64,000 nucleotides of DNA from Wenjunlia tyrosinilytica (GCF_014646055.1 NZ_BMMS01000010.1:77674-141673), one strand, 5' to 3'; counted from the first letter of the stretch, positions 33,713-42,463 are shown. The notes: generated by a model not told the origin, from the sequence alone. Made by a program: numbers and translations.

Positions 33713-33756
33713 GCCCCCGACCGCCTGTGAGCCCCCGACCGCCTGTGAGCCCCGGC
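33703..33756 (+). repeat. Three tandem 18-bp copies containing the DUF4429 stop codon
   Basis: CCGCCTGTGAGCCCCCGA at 33703 and 33721, and a third copy differing in the last bases at 33739. Each copy carries the in-frame TGA, so expansion does not change the protein. Confidence 0.85.
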
Positions 33757-33853
33757 AGGCCGTCGTCCGGAGCCCGGCCGGGGAACTGAACGGCGTCCCT
33801 CGCCTGCCTCGCCGGCCTCGGCGTTCCCTTGCGTTTCCTCGTGGAAGGCGCCC

Positions 33854-34330
33854 TCACTCGCCGCCATGTCCTGCGTGCGGGTCGTCGCCGTGGGGCCGAG
33901 AGCGTTCCGGCCGCCACGACGGGGAGCCCGCGTCCTCGGCGCCGGACGTCCCCCGCTCGTCCAGCAGCGCCACCAGGCGTTTGGGCGCGACCGCCCGGTA
34001 GCTGTCCTCGACCCAGTCGCACAGCACGGCGAGCGGCGGGCAGCCCTCGCCGAACGGCACGGTCACCCAGCCCGACCTGCCCAGACCGTACCCGGCGGGC
34101 GCGGCACCGGGAACGGTGAGCGCGTGGGCGTGGGCCTCCTCGTCGCCCTGGAGTTTGACGGTGAAGCCCGGCCGGTGGCCGCTGTCCTGCGCACCGAGGA
34201 AGACGAACACCTTCTTGTTCACCTTGGCGACGGACTCGCCCCAGGGGAACTCCTCCTGCGCCTGCGGCAGTCCGAGAGCGAACGCGCGGACCGCCTCCCG
34301 TACTTCCAGCGGATCCGACGACCTGGCCAT
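33854..34330 (-). CDS. MmcQ/YjbR-family DNA-binding-like protein
   Basis: Protein of 158 residues from ATG 34330 (GGAGG 6 nt upstream). EVREAVRAFALGLPQAQEEFPWGES, VAKVNKKVFVFLG, FTVKLQGDEEAHAHAL, GYGLGRSGWVTVPF and LCDWVEDSYRAVAPKRLV are the CyaY-like/YjbR fold motifs. Family members bind DNA in some cases, but no general function is agreed. The C-terminal 30 residues are an extra hydrophilic tail with His and Arg (SWRPERSRPHGDDPHAG). Confidence 0.86.
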   Translation of the reverse strand: MARSSDPLEVREAVRAFALGLPQAQEEFPWGESVAKVNKKVFVFLGAQDSGHRPGFTVKLQGDEEAHAHALTVPGAAPAGYGLGRSGWVTVPFGEGCPPLAVLCDWVEDSYRAVAPKRLVALLDERGTSGAEDAGSPSWRPERSRPHGDDPHAGHGGE

Positions 34331-34578
34331 GGCGACCTCCAAGCTGCGCATCTCCCGTCCGCCCCCTGCCGGCGGTCCCACGCTACCGAGCGCGTCCGCC
34401 TCGTGCCGAAGGCGCCCGGCCGACGGGGCCGCCCTCCACCGTCCCGGCCGCTGTTCGACCGGCCGACTACCGTCGCCCTCCGACCCGCCGACTACGGTTG
34501 CCCCCTGACACATCCCGTGAGGCGGAGCGCCCCGCGCCCTCCGGGACGACGCATCGAGGGAAGGCATGGGACCCGACC

Positions 34579-35064
34579 ATGGCCAAGGCACCCCGGCTCG
34601 GAGAGCGGCTCCCCGATTTCAACCTCCCCGGAGGACGGTTGATCGAGGGCACGTTCGCACGACGGGACTACACGCTGTCCGGCTCGCGCGGACGCCCGGT
34701 CGTCCTCGCCTTCTACCCGGGCGACAACACCACTGTGTGCACCAAGCAGCTGTGCTCGTACATGTCGGGGTTCGAGCGGTTCACCGAGCTGGGGGCCGAG
34801 GTGTGGGGGATCAGCCCTCAAGGTGTCGACAGCCACGAGGAGTTCGCGCGACGGCACGGGCTGAGCTTCCCCCTGCTCGCGGACGAGGACCGCTCAGTCG
34901 CCCGTGCCTTCGCGGTGGCGGCGCCGGGCACAGGGCTGCGCCGCGCCGTGTTCGTCGTGAGCCCCGCCGGGGAGCTGCACTGGAAGCATGTGGCACTGCT
35001 CGGCGTCACCTTCCAGTCGGTGGACACCATCGCCGAGCAGCTGGGCGCCCTCACGGCCAACTGA
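34579..35064 (+). CDS. Peroxiredoxin, BCP/PrxQ type
   Basis: Protein of 161 residues. APRLGERLPDFNLPGG, VVLAFYPGDNTTVCTKQLCSYM and GVDSHEEFARRHGLSFPLLADED are AhpC/TSA motifs. The peroxidatic Cys in TTVCTKQLC is followed five residues later by the resolving Cys, as in atypical 2-Cys BCP/PrxQ enzymes, which reduce peroxides with thioredoxin. FVVSPAGELHWKH continues the fold. SD support for the ATG at 34579 is weak (GAGGGAAGG about 15 nt upstream), so an upstream in-frame start cannot be excluded. Confidence 0.9.
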   Translation: MAKAPRLGERLPDFNLPGGRLIEGTFARRDYTLSGSRGRPVVLAFYPGDNTTVCTKQLCSYMSGFERFTELGAEVWGISPQGVDSHEEFARRHGLSFPLLADEDRSVARAFAVAAPGTGLRRAVFVVSPAGELHWKHVALLGVTFQSVDTIAEQLGALTAN

Positions 35065-35394
35065 CGTCCGCCCGCGGCTTCTCCCCGGCTTCCCCGGTCC
35101 TTCACGACTGCCGGTACAGCCGCCCGGCCTCTTCGGGGAGCAGGCGTTCGGTCACTTTCGGCGGCGGGGCCCGGAGGTCCGCCGACACGGGTGCCGAGCG
35201 CTCCCGCAGGCTTCCGTCGTCACCGACCCCGGGCCGGTGCCGGGGCGCCCGCCACCTCCTCGGGGTGAGCGCCTCCGGGTCCAGTGACCATCCGCTTCGG
35301 ACCGGCCCGGGGACCCCGTCGTCACGAGGCCTCCGGCGAGGCGACCGGGTCCGGCTCGCCGACCGCGGTCTCGGCCTCAGCCGCGGTCTCGGCC
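35065..35394. other. Intergenic, no supported gene
   Basis: No frame has normal codon bias. From about 35360 a GCGGTCTCGGCCTCAGCC-like degenerate repeat begins and continues to about 35470, forming the low-complexity 3' end of the next gene. Confidence 0.5.
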
Positions 35395-36846
35395 TCAGCC
35401 GCGATCTCGGCCAGCCGCGGTCTCGGCCTCAGACGCGATCTCGGCCGAAGTCCCGGCCGCAGTCTCAGTCCAGGCCTCGGCCGCGGCCTCCGATGCGGCG
35501 CGCAGCTCGTCGAGCCGATCCTCCGTCAGGTCGTAGCGGGCCAGCAGGGGCAGACTGAGTGCCACGAGAGCGGCGGGAAGCGCGCCGAAACCGACCACGA
35601 CACCGCCCGGCGCCGAATCCGGCTGCGCCACACGGTGGTCGGCGTCCGAGGACACGAACCCCGAGATCGACAGCGCCAGTCCGAACAGCCCCGGGCCCAC
35701 GGCCAGGCCAAGGGTCTCCCCGGCGGTCCACAACCCGGTGAACACCCCCGCGCGCCTGCGGCCGCTGAGGAAGGCGTCGGCCGCCACCGCGTCGCCCAGC
35801 ATGGCCAGCGGCAGCATCTGCATCCCCGCGTAGCCGACGCCCGCCAGCGCCATGAACGCGTACACCGCCCAGGCGGGCAGCCCGCGGGCCGTCGAAGTCC
35901 CCGCGGCCGCGACCAGGAAGCACAGGGATGCGGCGAACGCGGCCGCGCGTTTGCCGAGCCTGCGCCCGAGCGCCAGCCACAGGGGCATGGCCGCGAGCGA
36001 GGGCACGATCAGGCAGGCGAACAGCGCGGTGATGGCCTTCGGGCGGTCCAGCACATAGGTCGCGAAGTACTGGGCGCCCGCCAGCATGAGGCCGGCGGCC
36101 GCCGCCTGGACGACGTAGAAGCCGAGAAGCCAGGCGAACGGGCGGTTGCCGCGGGCCGCCCGCAACTGCGCCGCCAGCGAGGGCTCGCTGACGGCGCGCA
36201 GCACACTCGGCGCGCCCGAGGTGGCGAAGAACGCCGCCAGGGTGCCCGCGCACAGCAGCACCCCGATCACCGCACCCATCAGCCGGTAGCCGCCGAGCGT
36301 CCCCCGCTCGTCGCCGGAAGCGCCCGCGAGCACCGGGGCCAGCGCACCGGCCAGCAGGATCGCCCCGCCGAGGAAGGCCACCCGCCAGGACATGATCCTG
36401 GCCCGCTCGTCGTGGTCGGTCGTCAGTTCCGCGGGCAGGGCGACATAGGGCACCTGGAAGCACGCGAAGCCGGTGGCGGTGAGAAGGAAGAGCACCGCGA
36501 CGTAGGCGGCGGCCCAGCCGCGCTCGAGCGGTGGCCCCGCGAACATCGCCGCGAAGGAGACCGGCATGGCGACGGCGCCGAGCAGCATCCAGGGGCGCCG
36601 CGGGCCCCAGCGGTGCACGGTCCGGTCCGACAGGCTGCCCACACAGGGGTTGATCAGCACGTCCCAGGCCTTGGGCAGGAAGACCAGCGCCCCGGCCACT
36701 CCCGCGGCCACCCCGAGGACATCGGTCAGGTAGTAGAGCAGCAGCAGACCGGGGACGGTCGCGAAGGTGCCGGTGCCGAACGATCCGAGACCGTAGCCGA
36801 TACGCACGCGTGCGCTCAGCGGACCGTGTGTACCAAGATCGGACAT
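35395..36846 (-). CDS. GPH-family (MelB-like) MFS sugar/cation symporter
   Basis: Protein of 483 residues with about 12 membrane segments. RIGYGLGSFGTGTFATVPGL, LLYYLTDVLGVAAGVAGAL, KAWDVLINPCVGSLSDRT and RRPWMLLGAVAMP are the N-terminal signature of glycoside-pentoside-hexuronide symporters (D in WDVxxxPxxGxxSD). GFACFQVPYVALPAELT is also typical. The C-terminal about 45 residues are a repetitive Ala/Glu/Ser tail (EAAAEAWTETAAGTSAEIAS) made from the DNA repeat at 35360-35470. ATG at 36846. The substrate is unknown, and no sugar-utilisation genes are adjacent. Confidence 0.88.
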   Translation of the reverse strand: MSDLGTHGPLSARVRIGYGLGSFGTGTFATVPGLLLLYYLTDVLGVAAGVAGALVFLPKAWDVLINPCVGSLSDRTVHRWGPRRPWMLLGAVAMPVSFAAMFAGPPLERGWAAAYVAVLFLLTATGFACFQVPYVALPAELTTDHDERARIMSWRVAFLGGAILLAGALAPVLAGASGDERGTLGGYRLMGAVIGVLLCAGTLAAFFATSGAPSVLRAVSEPSLAAQLRAARGNRPFAWLLGFYVVQAAAAGLMLAGAQYFATYVLDRPKAITALFACLIVPSLAAMPLWLALGRRLGKRAAAFAASLCFLVAAAGTSTARGLPAWAVYAFMALAGVGYAGMQMLPLAMLGDAVAADAFLSGRRRAGVFTGLWTAGETLGLAVGPGLFGLALSISGFVSSDADHRVAQPDSAPGGVVVGFGALPAALVALSLPLLARYDLTEDRLDELRAASEAAAEAWTETAAGTSAEIASEAETAAGRDRG

Positions 36847-37029
36847 GCGCGCGAATGTAGGGGCGGCGACTAGGGCCGCACCAGGCTCGGACATGAATAT
36901 CGTGCGAACGGCCACCCGGCCCGCCGTCCCCGGGCGTCGAGGACCCCGTCGGAGTGATGACGGCGCCGGATGGCACGCCGTATCGCGTCGCGCTGGTATT
37001 CGCGGACCGCGAGTGGGCAGGCGAAGGGT

Positions 37030-38583
37030 ATGGCTGTTACCGCGACCGAGACGGAGCGCAAGTACGAGACCTCCGCAGACGGCTCCCTTCCGGACCTCGG
37101 CACGGCTCCCGCAGTGGCGGGCGTCGAGCCCGCCGACACCGAGGAACTCGACGCCGTCTACTACGACACGCCGGACCTTCGCCTGCTGTCCCGCAGGATC
37201 ACCCTGCGGCGCAGGCAGGGCGGTCACGACGAGGGATGGCATCTGAAGCTCCCGGCCGGGCCGGACAGCAGGCGCGAGGTGCGGCTGCCGCTCGACGCGG
37301 GCGGCCCCTCGCAGGTGCCGCAGGAGCCGGCCGACCTGGTGCGTGCGGTGACCCGCGGCCGGGAACTCGTTCCCGTCGCGCATCTGCGGACCCGGCGCAC
37401 CCGTCAGGTGCTGCGTGACGCCGAGGGCAACGCCCTGGCGGAGGTCGCCGACGACCGGGTCACCGCCCAGGTGCTCGGATCGCGGCGCCGTGCGGGCGAC
37501 GAGGCTCCCGGCCAGTGGACCGAGATCACCTCCTGGCACGAGGTCGAGGTCGAACTGGAAACGGGCGGCCCGGACCTGCTCGAGGCCGTCGAGCAGATCC
37601 TCATCGCTGCGGGCCTGCGCCGCTCCGGCAGCGGATCCAAGCTCGCCCGGGTGCTCGCCGAGGAGCCCTCCACGGTGGGACCGCGCCCCCAGCAGAGCCT
37701 GCGGACCGCGGGCGGAGCGGTCCTGGCGCGGGTGTCCGGGCAGGCCGACGCCATCCTCGCCTGGGACCCGGCGGTCCGGCTCGACGAACCCGACTCCGTC
37801 CACCAGATGCGTGTCGCGACCCGTCGCCTGCGCAGTGCCCTGAAGACCTATCGCAAGATCCTCGACCGCCGGGCCACCGACCCGGTGGAGGCCGAGCTGA
37901 AGTGGCTCGCCGAGGTGCTGGGCAGGGCCCGTGACAGCGAGGTGCTCGGGCAGCGGCTGTCCGCCGAGATCGACCGGCTGCCGGTCGAGGTGGTGCTGGG
38001 ACCGGTCGAGGCGAGGATCACCGCCCGGACGGCGTCCGAGTACCGCGACGCCCACCGCGCGGCCCTCGAAGCGCTCTCGGGGGACCGCTATTTCGCCCTG
38101 CTCGACGCCCTCGACCGGCTGCTCGCCGACCCCCCGCTCCTCCCGGCCGCCGAACAGCGGGCGGACAGGGCGCTCGACAAGGCCGCCCGGCGCGAACACC
38201 GCCGACTGGCCGGCCGGGTGGAAGCGGCGCTGGAGGCGGAGCCCGGCCAGGACAGGGACGCCGCCCTGCACTCGGCCCGCAAGGCGGCCAAGCGTGCCCG
38301 CTACGCGGGTGAGACCGCCCAGCCGGTCCTCGGCGGGCGCGCCAAGCGCTTCACCAAGCGGATGAAGAAGGTCCAGCAGCTACTCGGCATCCACCAGGAC
38401 GCCGTGGTGACCCGGTCCGAGCTGCGCACGCTGGGCATCCGGGCGCACGGCGCGGGCGAGAACGCCTTCACCTACGGCCTGCTGTGGCGGGAGCAGACCG
38501 CCGCCGCCGACGACGTCGAACGCCGCCTGCCCGAGCTGTGGCGGCGGGTCGGCAGGCCGAAGTACGCGCGGCTGCGCCGCTGA
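37030..38583 (+). CDS. CYTH-CHAD domain protein
   Basis: Protein of 517 residues. N-terminal CYTH domain (about 1-200): ETERKYE is the ExExK triphosphate-binding motif, with YYDTPDLRLLSRRITLRRR, WHLKLPAG and WHEVEVELETGG. C-terminal CHAD domain (about 225-515): DSVHQMRVATRRLRSALKTYR, ALHSARKAAKRARYAGE and LLGIHQDAVVTRSEL hold the conserved His and basic residues. CYTH hydrolyses triphosphates (tripolyphosphate, ThTP), and CHAD binds polyphosphate. The fusion suggests a role in inorganic polyphosphate metabolism. The ATG at 37030 has GAAGGG just upstream. Confidence 0.93.
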   Translation: MAVTATETERKYETSADGSLPDLGTAPAVAGVEPADTEELDAVYYDTPDLRLLSRRITLRRRQGGHDEGWHLKLPAGPDSRREVRLPLDAGGPSQVPQEPADLVRAVTRGRELVPVAHLRTRRTRQVLRDAEGNALAEVADDRVTAQVLGSRRRAGDEAPGQWTEITSWHEVEVELETGGPDLLEAVEQILIAAGLRRSGSGSKLARVLAEEPSTVGPRPQQSLRTAGGAVLARVSGQADAILAWDPAVRLDEPDSVHQMRVATRRLRSALKTYRKILDRRATDPVEAELKWLAEVLGRARDSEVLGQRLSAEIDRLPVEVVLGPVEARITARTASEYRDAHRAALEALSGDRYFALLDALDRLLADPPLLPAAEQRADRALDKAARREHRRLAGRVEAALEAEPGQDRDAALHSARKAAKRARYAGETAQPVLGGRAKRFTKRMKKVQQLLGIHQDAVVTRSELRTLGIRAHGAGENAFTYGLLWREQTAAADDVERRLPELWRRVGRPKYARLRR

Positions 38584-38611
38584 CGGACGGCCGCCCCCGT
38601 CGGCCGCCGCG

Positions 38612-40231
38612 TCAGCCGTTCGGCACGGCCTGGGGGAAGCGGAAGAGACGGTCGGGATCGTAGGCGCTCTTGACCTGGGACAGACGCGCGGCGTTCGCGC
38701 CGTAGTACGCCTTCTTCCAGTCGGTCAGCTTGGGGTCGATGTAGTTCTGGTACGCCTGGCCGCTGGCGTGCGGGCGCATCGCCGTGTGGAGGCCGTTCAG
38801 CCACGCGCGGCTGCGGGCGATTCCGGCCGCCGAGGTGCTGCCGGGCCAGTTGGCGATGTACTGCGCCAGGAAGAGCGCGTCGCGGTGGACGAACGCGGTG
38901 TCCCGCGGCTTGACGCGGTTGGTGGCGCCGCCGAGCGCGTCGAAGGCGATGCTGCCGCTGCCTCCGCGCGGGGCTATGCGCGCGTACCGCTCCACCTGGG
39001 CCAGCAGCGCCTTGATGCCCGCGGAGGACAGGGCACGGGTGTAGAAGTCGGAACGGGCGGCGTAGGAGGCACGGGTGGTGCGCCCGCTCGGGTTCTGCCC
39101 GGGGAGGGTGCCCGGCAGATGGCACTGGGCGAGCGACCAGCCCGAGCAGCCCGCCATGACGAGCATCGTGTCGAGGTGTGAGCGGGTGCGCACGACCGAG
39201 GAGGTGGGCTGCGCGCCGACCGCCGTGACCAGCCGGTCCAGATGGTCGCGCAGGCCCGACTGGCCGCCGAGGTAGTTGGCGCCGACGCCCACCCGGGGGG
39301 TGCCCGCCGTACCGGTCAGATGGAGGTTGGCCCACAGGGCGTCCGAGGCGGTGGGAGCCCACTTCTGCCAGGCCCGGATCACCGCGGCGGCCTTCGACCA
39401 GGGCCAGGACAAGAACGCGTAGGAGCAGTCGGGGGCGGCGTGCGTGCGCAGACGCAGCTCGGTGACGACGCCGAAGTTGCCCCCGCCGCCTCCGCGCAGG
39501 GCCCAGAACAGGTCGGAGTGGTGTTCGGCGTCCACCTCGAGGATCCGGCCGTCAGCGGTGACGATCTCCGCTCCGGTGAGGTTGTCGCAGGTCAGACCGT
39601 AGGCACGGCTGGTGACGCCGACGCCGCCACCGAGCGTGAGACCGGCGACGCCCACGGTCGGGCAGGAGCCCGCGGGAACGGTGCGCCCGGATCCGTTCAG
39701 CGTGCCGTACACATCGATCAGGCGGGCGCCCGCGCCGATGGAGGCGACCGCGCCGGAGGTGACCTTCTTCATGGCGCTGACGTCCACCACCAGCCCGGTG
39801 CCGGAGGACCAGCCGGCGTAGCTGTGGCCTCCGGCGCGAATCGCCACGGGAACGCCGAACCTCCTGGCGAAGGCCAGGCTGGTGACGACGTCCCTGGGAT
39901 GCGAGGGGTAGGCGACACCGCTCGGCCTGGTGCCGTCGAACTGGGGCTGGAAGAGGCGGTGCGCCGAGGTGTACCGGCGGTCGCCCGGGCGGACGAGCAG
40001 GCCGTCGAGGTCGCGTTGGAACGCGGTCCAGTCGGACGGCTTGGGGCCCGCCGAGGTCGAGCGGACGGAGGACGCGGTGGCCGTGGCCCGTGCCGGGCCG
40101 CAGCTCGTCAGCCACGCGGCGGCGGCCACGCCGGCCCCGGCCCGCAGCAGGTCCCGTCTGCCGGTGCCGGAGCGGGAGAAGCCGGGCGCGGTACTCGTGT
40201 CCGGACGACGCGGCGCGGTGTGCTCGGGCAT
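38612..40231 (-). CDS. Tat-exported BBE-type FAD-dependent oxidoreductase, probable lipoprotein
   Basis: Protein of 539 residues. The N-terminus has a twin-arginine signal (TGRRDLLRAGAGVAAAAWLT) ending in LTSCG, a lipobox-like site, so a Tat lipoprotein is likely. The FAD_binding_4 domain has VAIRAGGHSYAGWSSGTGLV, where His in GGHSY is the usual 8alpha-histidyl-FAD site, and YGLTCDNLTGAEIV, with Cys at the 6-S-cysteinyl position, so bicovalent flavin is predicted as in berberine-bridge/glucooligosaccharide oxidases. The C-terminal BBE motif is YQNYIDPKLTDWKKAYYGAN. GAGGAGGGG precedes the ATG. The substrate is unknown. Confidence 0.9.
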   Translation of the reverse strand: MPEHTAPRRPDTSTAPGFSRSGTGRRDLLRAGAGVAAAAWLTSCGPARATATASSVRSTSAGPKPSDWTAFQRDLDGLLVRPGDRRYTSAHRLFQPQFDGTRPSGVAYPSHPRDVVTSLAFARRFGVPVAIRAGGHSYAGWSSGTGLVVDVSAMKKVTSGAVASIGAGARLIDVYGTLNGSGRTVPAGSCPTVGVAGLTLGGGVGVTSRAYGLTCDNLTGAEIVTADGRILEVDAEHHSDLFWALRGGGGGNFGVVTELRLRTHAAPDCSYAFLSWPWSKAAAVIRAWQKWAPTASDALWANLHLTGTAGTPRVGVGANYLGGQSGLRDHLDRLVTAVGAQPTSSVVRTRSHLDTMLVMAGCSGWSLAQCHLPGTLPGQNPSGRTTRASYAARSDFYTRALSSAGIKALLAQVERYARIAPRGGSGSIAFDALGGATNRVKPRDTAFVHRDALFLAQYIANWPGSTSAAGIARSRAWLNGLHTAMRPHASGQAYQNYIDPKLTDWKKAYYGANAARLSQVKSAYDPDRLFRFPQAVPNG

Positions 40232-40559
40232 GGTGGGGTCCCCTCCTCGGAATGTGCCGCCGCCCGCTCTCCCCAGCGGGCGACGGCGATGTCGCTGCGC
40301 GTCCGCTCCGTTCACCGGGTGCTCCCTCGCCCGCATCGGACCTCGCACACTGGTGGACGCCCGACCAGGGAGGTTGGTTGTCCTCGCCACCCGGGCGCTT
40401 CGCCGCCGCCGCGCGTGAGCGGGGCGTCCGGCCGGGCGGGTGACCTACGCCCGCCGGTGGGCCTTACCGCCGGCGATGCGGGGTATGGGGTCATGGGGAC
40501 GACTACGACCGGAACACGGCGGTGAAGGACCGCGTCAGGCAGGGGCAGGTGAGGACCTC
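40232..40559. other. Divergent regulatory interval between the BBE oxidase and GAF-ANTAR genes
   Basis: 328 bp with no supported gene. It holds the SD of the oxidase (GAGGAGGGG) at the left and, at 40461-40486, GCCT-N16-GGGTAT, which fits the Streptomyces SigB-type pattern GNNT-N14-16-GGGTAY ahead of the regulator. Confidence 0.4.
40461..40486 (+). promoter_or_regulatory. Candidate SigB-type stress promoter for the GAF-ANTAR gene
   Basis: GCCT (40461-40464), 16 bp, then GGGTAT (40481-40486), matching GNNT-N14-16-GGGTAY. A short motif, so chance matches are possible. Confidence 0.35.
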
Positions 40560-41345
40560 GTGGAAGGTGAGCGGTCGTCCGTGGAACTGGCACGGATGTT
40601 CGCCGATCTGGCGGCAGCCCTGCAGTCCCAGGAAGAGATGGGTCGCACCCTCGGGGAGGTCGTGCGCATCGCCCGGACGACGGTCGGCTGCCAACACGCC
40701 GGGGTGACCCTTCGGCGCCCCGACGGCACCGTCGAGAGCGCGGCGGCGACCGGCGAAGTCGTCCGTGCCTGCGATCAGGCCCAGATCGAGACGGGAGAGG
40801 GCCCCGGTCTCGACGCCATCGACCGCGGTCCCGTACTGCGGGTGCACGACATGGCCGCCGAGGACCGCTGGCCCAAGTTCGCTCCCCGCGCCAGGGATCT
40901 GGGTGTGGGCAGCATGCTCGCCTGCCGGCTGACCGCCCACCGGGGGATCAAGGCGTCGCTGAATCTCTATGCCGCCCGCCCGGCCGCCTTCGACGAGAGC
41001 GCCGTCCAGCTCGCCGAGATCTTCGCCGCCCATGCCTCGATCGCGCTGACCAACGCACGTCTGCAGGAGACCCTGGAGTCGGCCCTGCGCTCACGGCAGA
41101 CCATCGGGGAGGCCACGGGCCTGGTGATGGGCCGCTACCGCCTGGGCGCCACCCAGGCCTTCGACGTCCTCGTCCGCGCCTCCCAGCACCGCAATGTGAA
41201 ACTGCGCGACATCGCCGACGAAGTCCTCCGCGACGGCCCCGGCGCCCTGCGCCGGGGCGGCGGCCGGTCCACCCGCCACGGCGGTGCGAGGGAGGACGGG
41301 GCGAGGGAGGACGGGGCGAGGCCGGCCGCGCAGGACGGGGAGTAG
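40560..41345 (+). CDS. GAF-ANTAR domain regulator
   Basis: Protein of 261 residues, GTG 40560 chosen for GAGG 6 nt upstream. The GAF domain at about 15-160 includes IARTTVGCQHAGVTLRR, TGEGPGLDAIDRGPVLRVHDM and ACRLTAHRGIKASLNLY. The ANTAR domain at about 165-225 includes ALRSRQTIGEATGLVMGRYRLGATQAFDVL and NVKLRDIADEVL, a two-helix RNA-binding antiterminator fold. Such proteins sense a small ligand or redox state and act on nascent RNA. The C-terminal tail repeats GARED, from a duplicated 15-bp DNA unit. Confidence 0.92.
   Translation: MEGERSSVELARMFADLAAALQSQEEMGRTLGEVVRIARTTVGCQHAGVTLRRPDGTVESAAATGEVVRACDQAQIETGEGPGLDAIDRGPVLRVHDMAAEDRWPKFAPRARDLGVGSMLACRLTAHRGIKASLNLYAARPAAFDESAVQLAEIFAAHASIALTNARLQETLESALRSRQTIGEATGLVMGRYRLGATQAFDVLVRASQHRNVKLRDIADEVLRDGPGALRRGGGRSTRHGGAREDGAREDGARPAAQDGE
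41286..41315 (+). repeat. Duplicated 15-bp unit in the ANTAR gene tail
   Basis: GCGAGGGAGGACGGG occurs twice in tandem and in frame, encoding the GARED/GAREDGAR tail. Confidence 0.8.
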
Positions 41346-41372
41346 CCGGACCCACGGTGGCTCACCGGCCGA

Positions 41373-41428
41373 ATCCCGCCGGGCTGATCCCGCCGGGCTG
41401 ATCCCGTCGGGCTGATCCTGCCGGTCGG
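41373..41428. repeat. Four tandem 14-bp repeats
   Basis: ATCCCGCCGGGCTG twice, then ATCCCGTCGGGCTG and a degenerate fourth copy. They lie between the ANTAR stop and the end of the frameshifted gene. Confidence 0.8.
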
Positions 41429-41468
41429 AACCCCTCGGTCGGATCCTGGCGGCCGTCGGCGGGCCCCG

Positions 41469-41980
41469 CTACCGGTACTCGACCGGCCTCGGCCGGACCC
41501 CCATCGCGACCAGGAGGACGGCGACGTCAGCAGGACCGCGGGCAGCGCGGGCCAGCCGCTCAAGGAGGAGCGGGCATCGGCCGTGCGGCTGGTCGGGATC
41601 GCCGACTGCTCGGCCCCCAGGGCGTCCAGGTGGATCGCGAAGTCGTCGTGGTCGAAGGCCAGACGGCCCCGGGGCACCTCGGTGAGAAGTTCCGCGGCGG
41701 CGTCCAGGCGTCCGGCCGCCACCAGATCGCGCAGCCGCTGGTCGTCGCGCTGCGTCGTGACGTCCGGCACGCAGAGCGCGGCCAGGAGGACGGCGGCCCA
41801 GGAGCCCTGGGCGATCAGCCGGGTGACCGGGGTCCGCAGCGGCCGACGGGAACCCTCGGCCTCACGGCGGCGCCCGGACCCGGTGGGCGGGTCCGGCGCG
41901 GGGCCGCCGGACCGCTCCGGATCGGCGCCGGCGCCGACGGGCGTGGTGGCCGCGACCGAAGCCTCCTGGGACAGCGTCAT
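41469..41980 (-). pseudogene. Frameshifted small membrane-protein gene
   Basis: The start MTLSQEASVAATTP at 41980 reads well through a TM segment (LIAQGSWAAVLLAALCVPDV), a charged linker (LRDLVAAGRLDAAAELLTEV) and into LSGWPALPAVLL. The frame then leaves codon bias and runs on through repeats into the ANTAR gene. In the next frame the sequence continues naturally as VAVLLVAMGVRPRPVEYR and a TAG at 41469-41471. One missing base near 41525 explains both, giving a two-TM protein of about 170 residues. It could be a true mutation or an assembly error. No family is recognised. Confidence 0.6.
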
Positions 41981-42046
41981 ACGACGACGCCAGGGACTCC
42001 GAGAGGCCGCCGGGTGGCGGCCCGGTGGCCTGGAGGTGACCGGGTG

Positions 42047-42463
42047 TCAGGAGTCTGCTACGGGGACGGGGGCGATGCCCACGATCGGGCAGCGCGGCCC
42101 CGTGGCCCGCATCAGCCTCAGGTCCGCCGTGACCAGCGCAACCCCGAGGCGCTCGGCCACGGCGACGTAGGCCGCGTCGTCGGGGGTCAGGTTGTCCTTC
42201 AACTCCCACACGCGCTCCAGCAGCGGCGCCAGCGCCATCGACCGCAGGGTGAGCGAGGGCAGCCGCCCCGCGATCTCGTGCACCCGGTCCGCGCTCACCT
42301 GCCCCGCGAGGTACATCCCGCGAAGGGACTGCATCACTTCGATGAGCAGGTGCTCGGGCGCGGCCCACTCGCTGTCGCGGGCGAGTTCGGCGCGGGCGGC
42401 CTTTCCCCTGGGGCCGTCGTCCGCCAGCGCCAGTACCAGGGCCGAGGCATCGACGACGATCAC
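42047..42463 (-). CDS. PIN-domain protein (VapC-like), no partner antitoxin visible
   Basis: Protein of 138 residues from GTG 42463 (GGAGGT 7 nt upstream). A longer in-frame GTG at 42517 exists. MIVVDASALVLALADDG carries the first metal-binding Asp, LLIEVMQSLRGMYLAG a conserved Glu, and LTPDDAAYVAVAERLGVALVTADLRLMR the other two Asp residues, so the PIN nuclease site is complete. VapC toxins cut tRNA or rRNA and normally follow a vapB gene. Here only about 150 bp separate it from the upstream cupin stop, and no VapB-like frame is seen. Confidence 0.88.
   Translation of the reverse strand: MIVVDASALVLALADDGPRGKAARAELARDSEWAAPEHLLIEVMQSLRGMYLAGQVSADRVHEIAGRLPSLTLRSMALAPLLERVWELKDNLTPDDAAYVAVAERLGVALVTADLRLMRATGPRCPIVGIAPVPVADS

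Noticed and set aside
34566-35558. A second plus-strand frame through the peroxiredoxin gene
   Set aside because: It is out of phase with the recognised peroxiredoxin and ends in a repetitive Arg/Ser tail.
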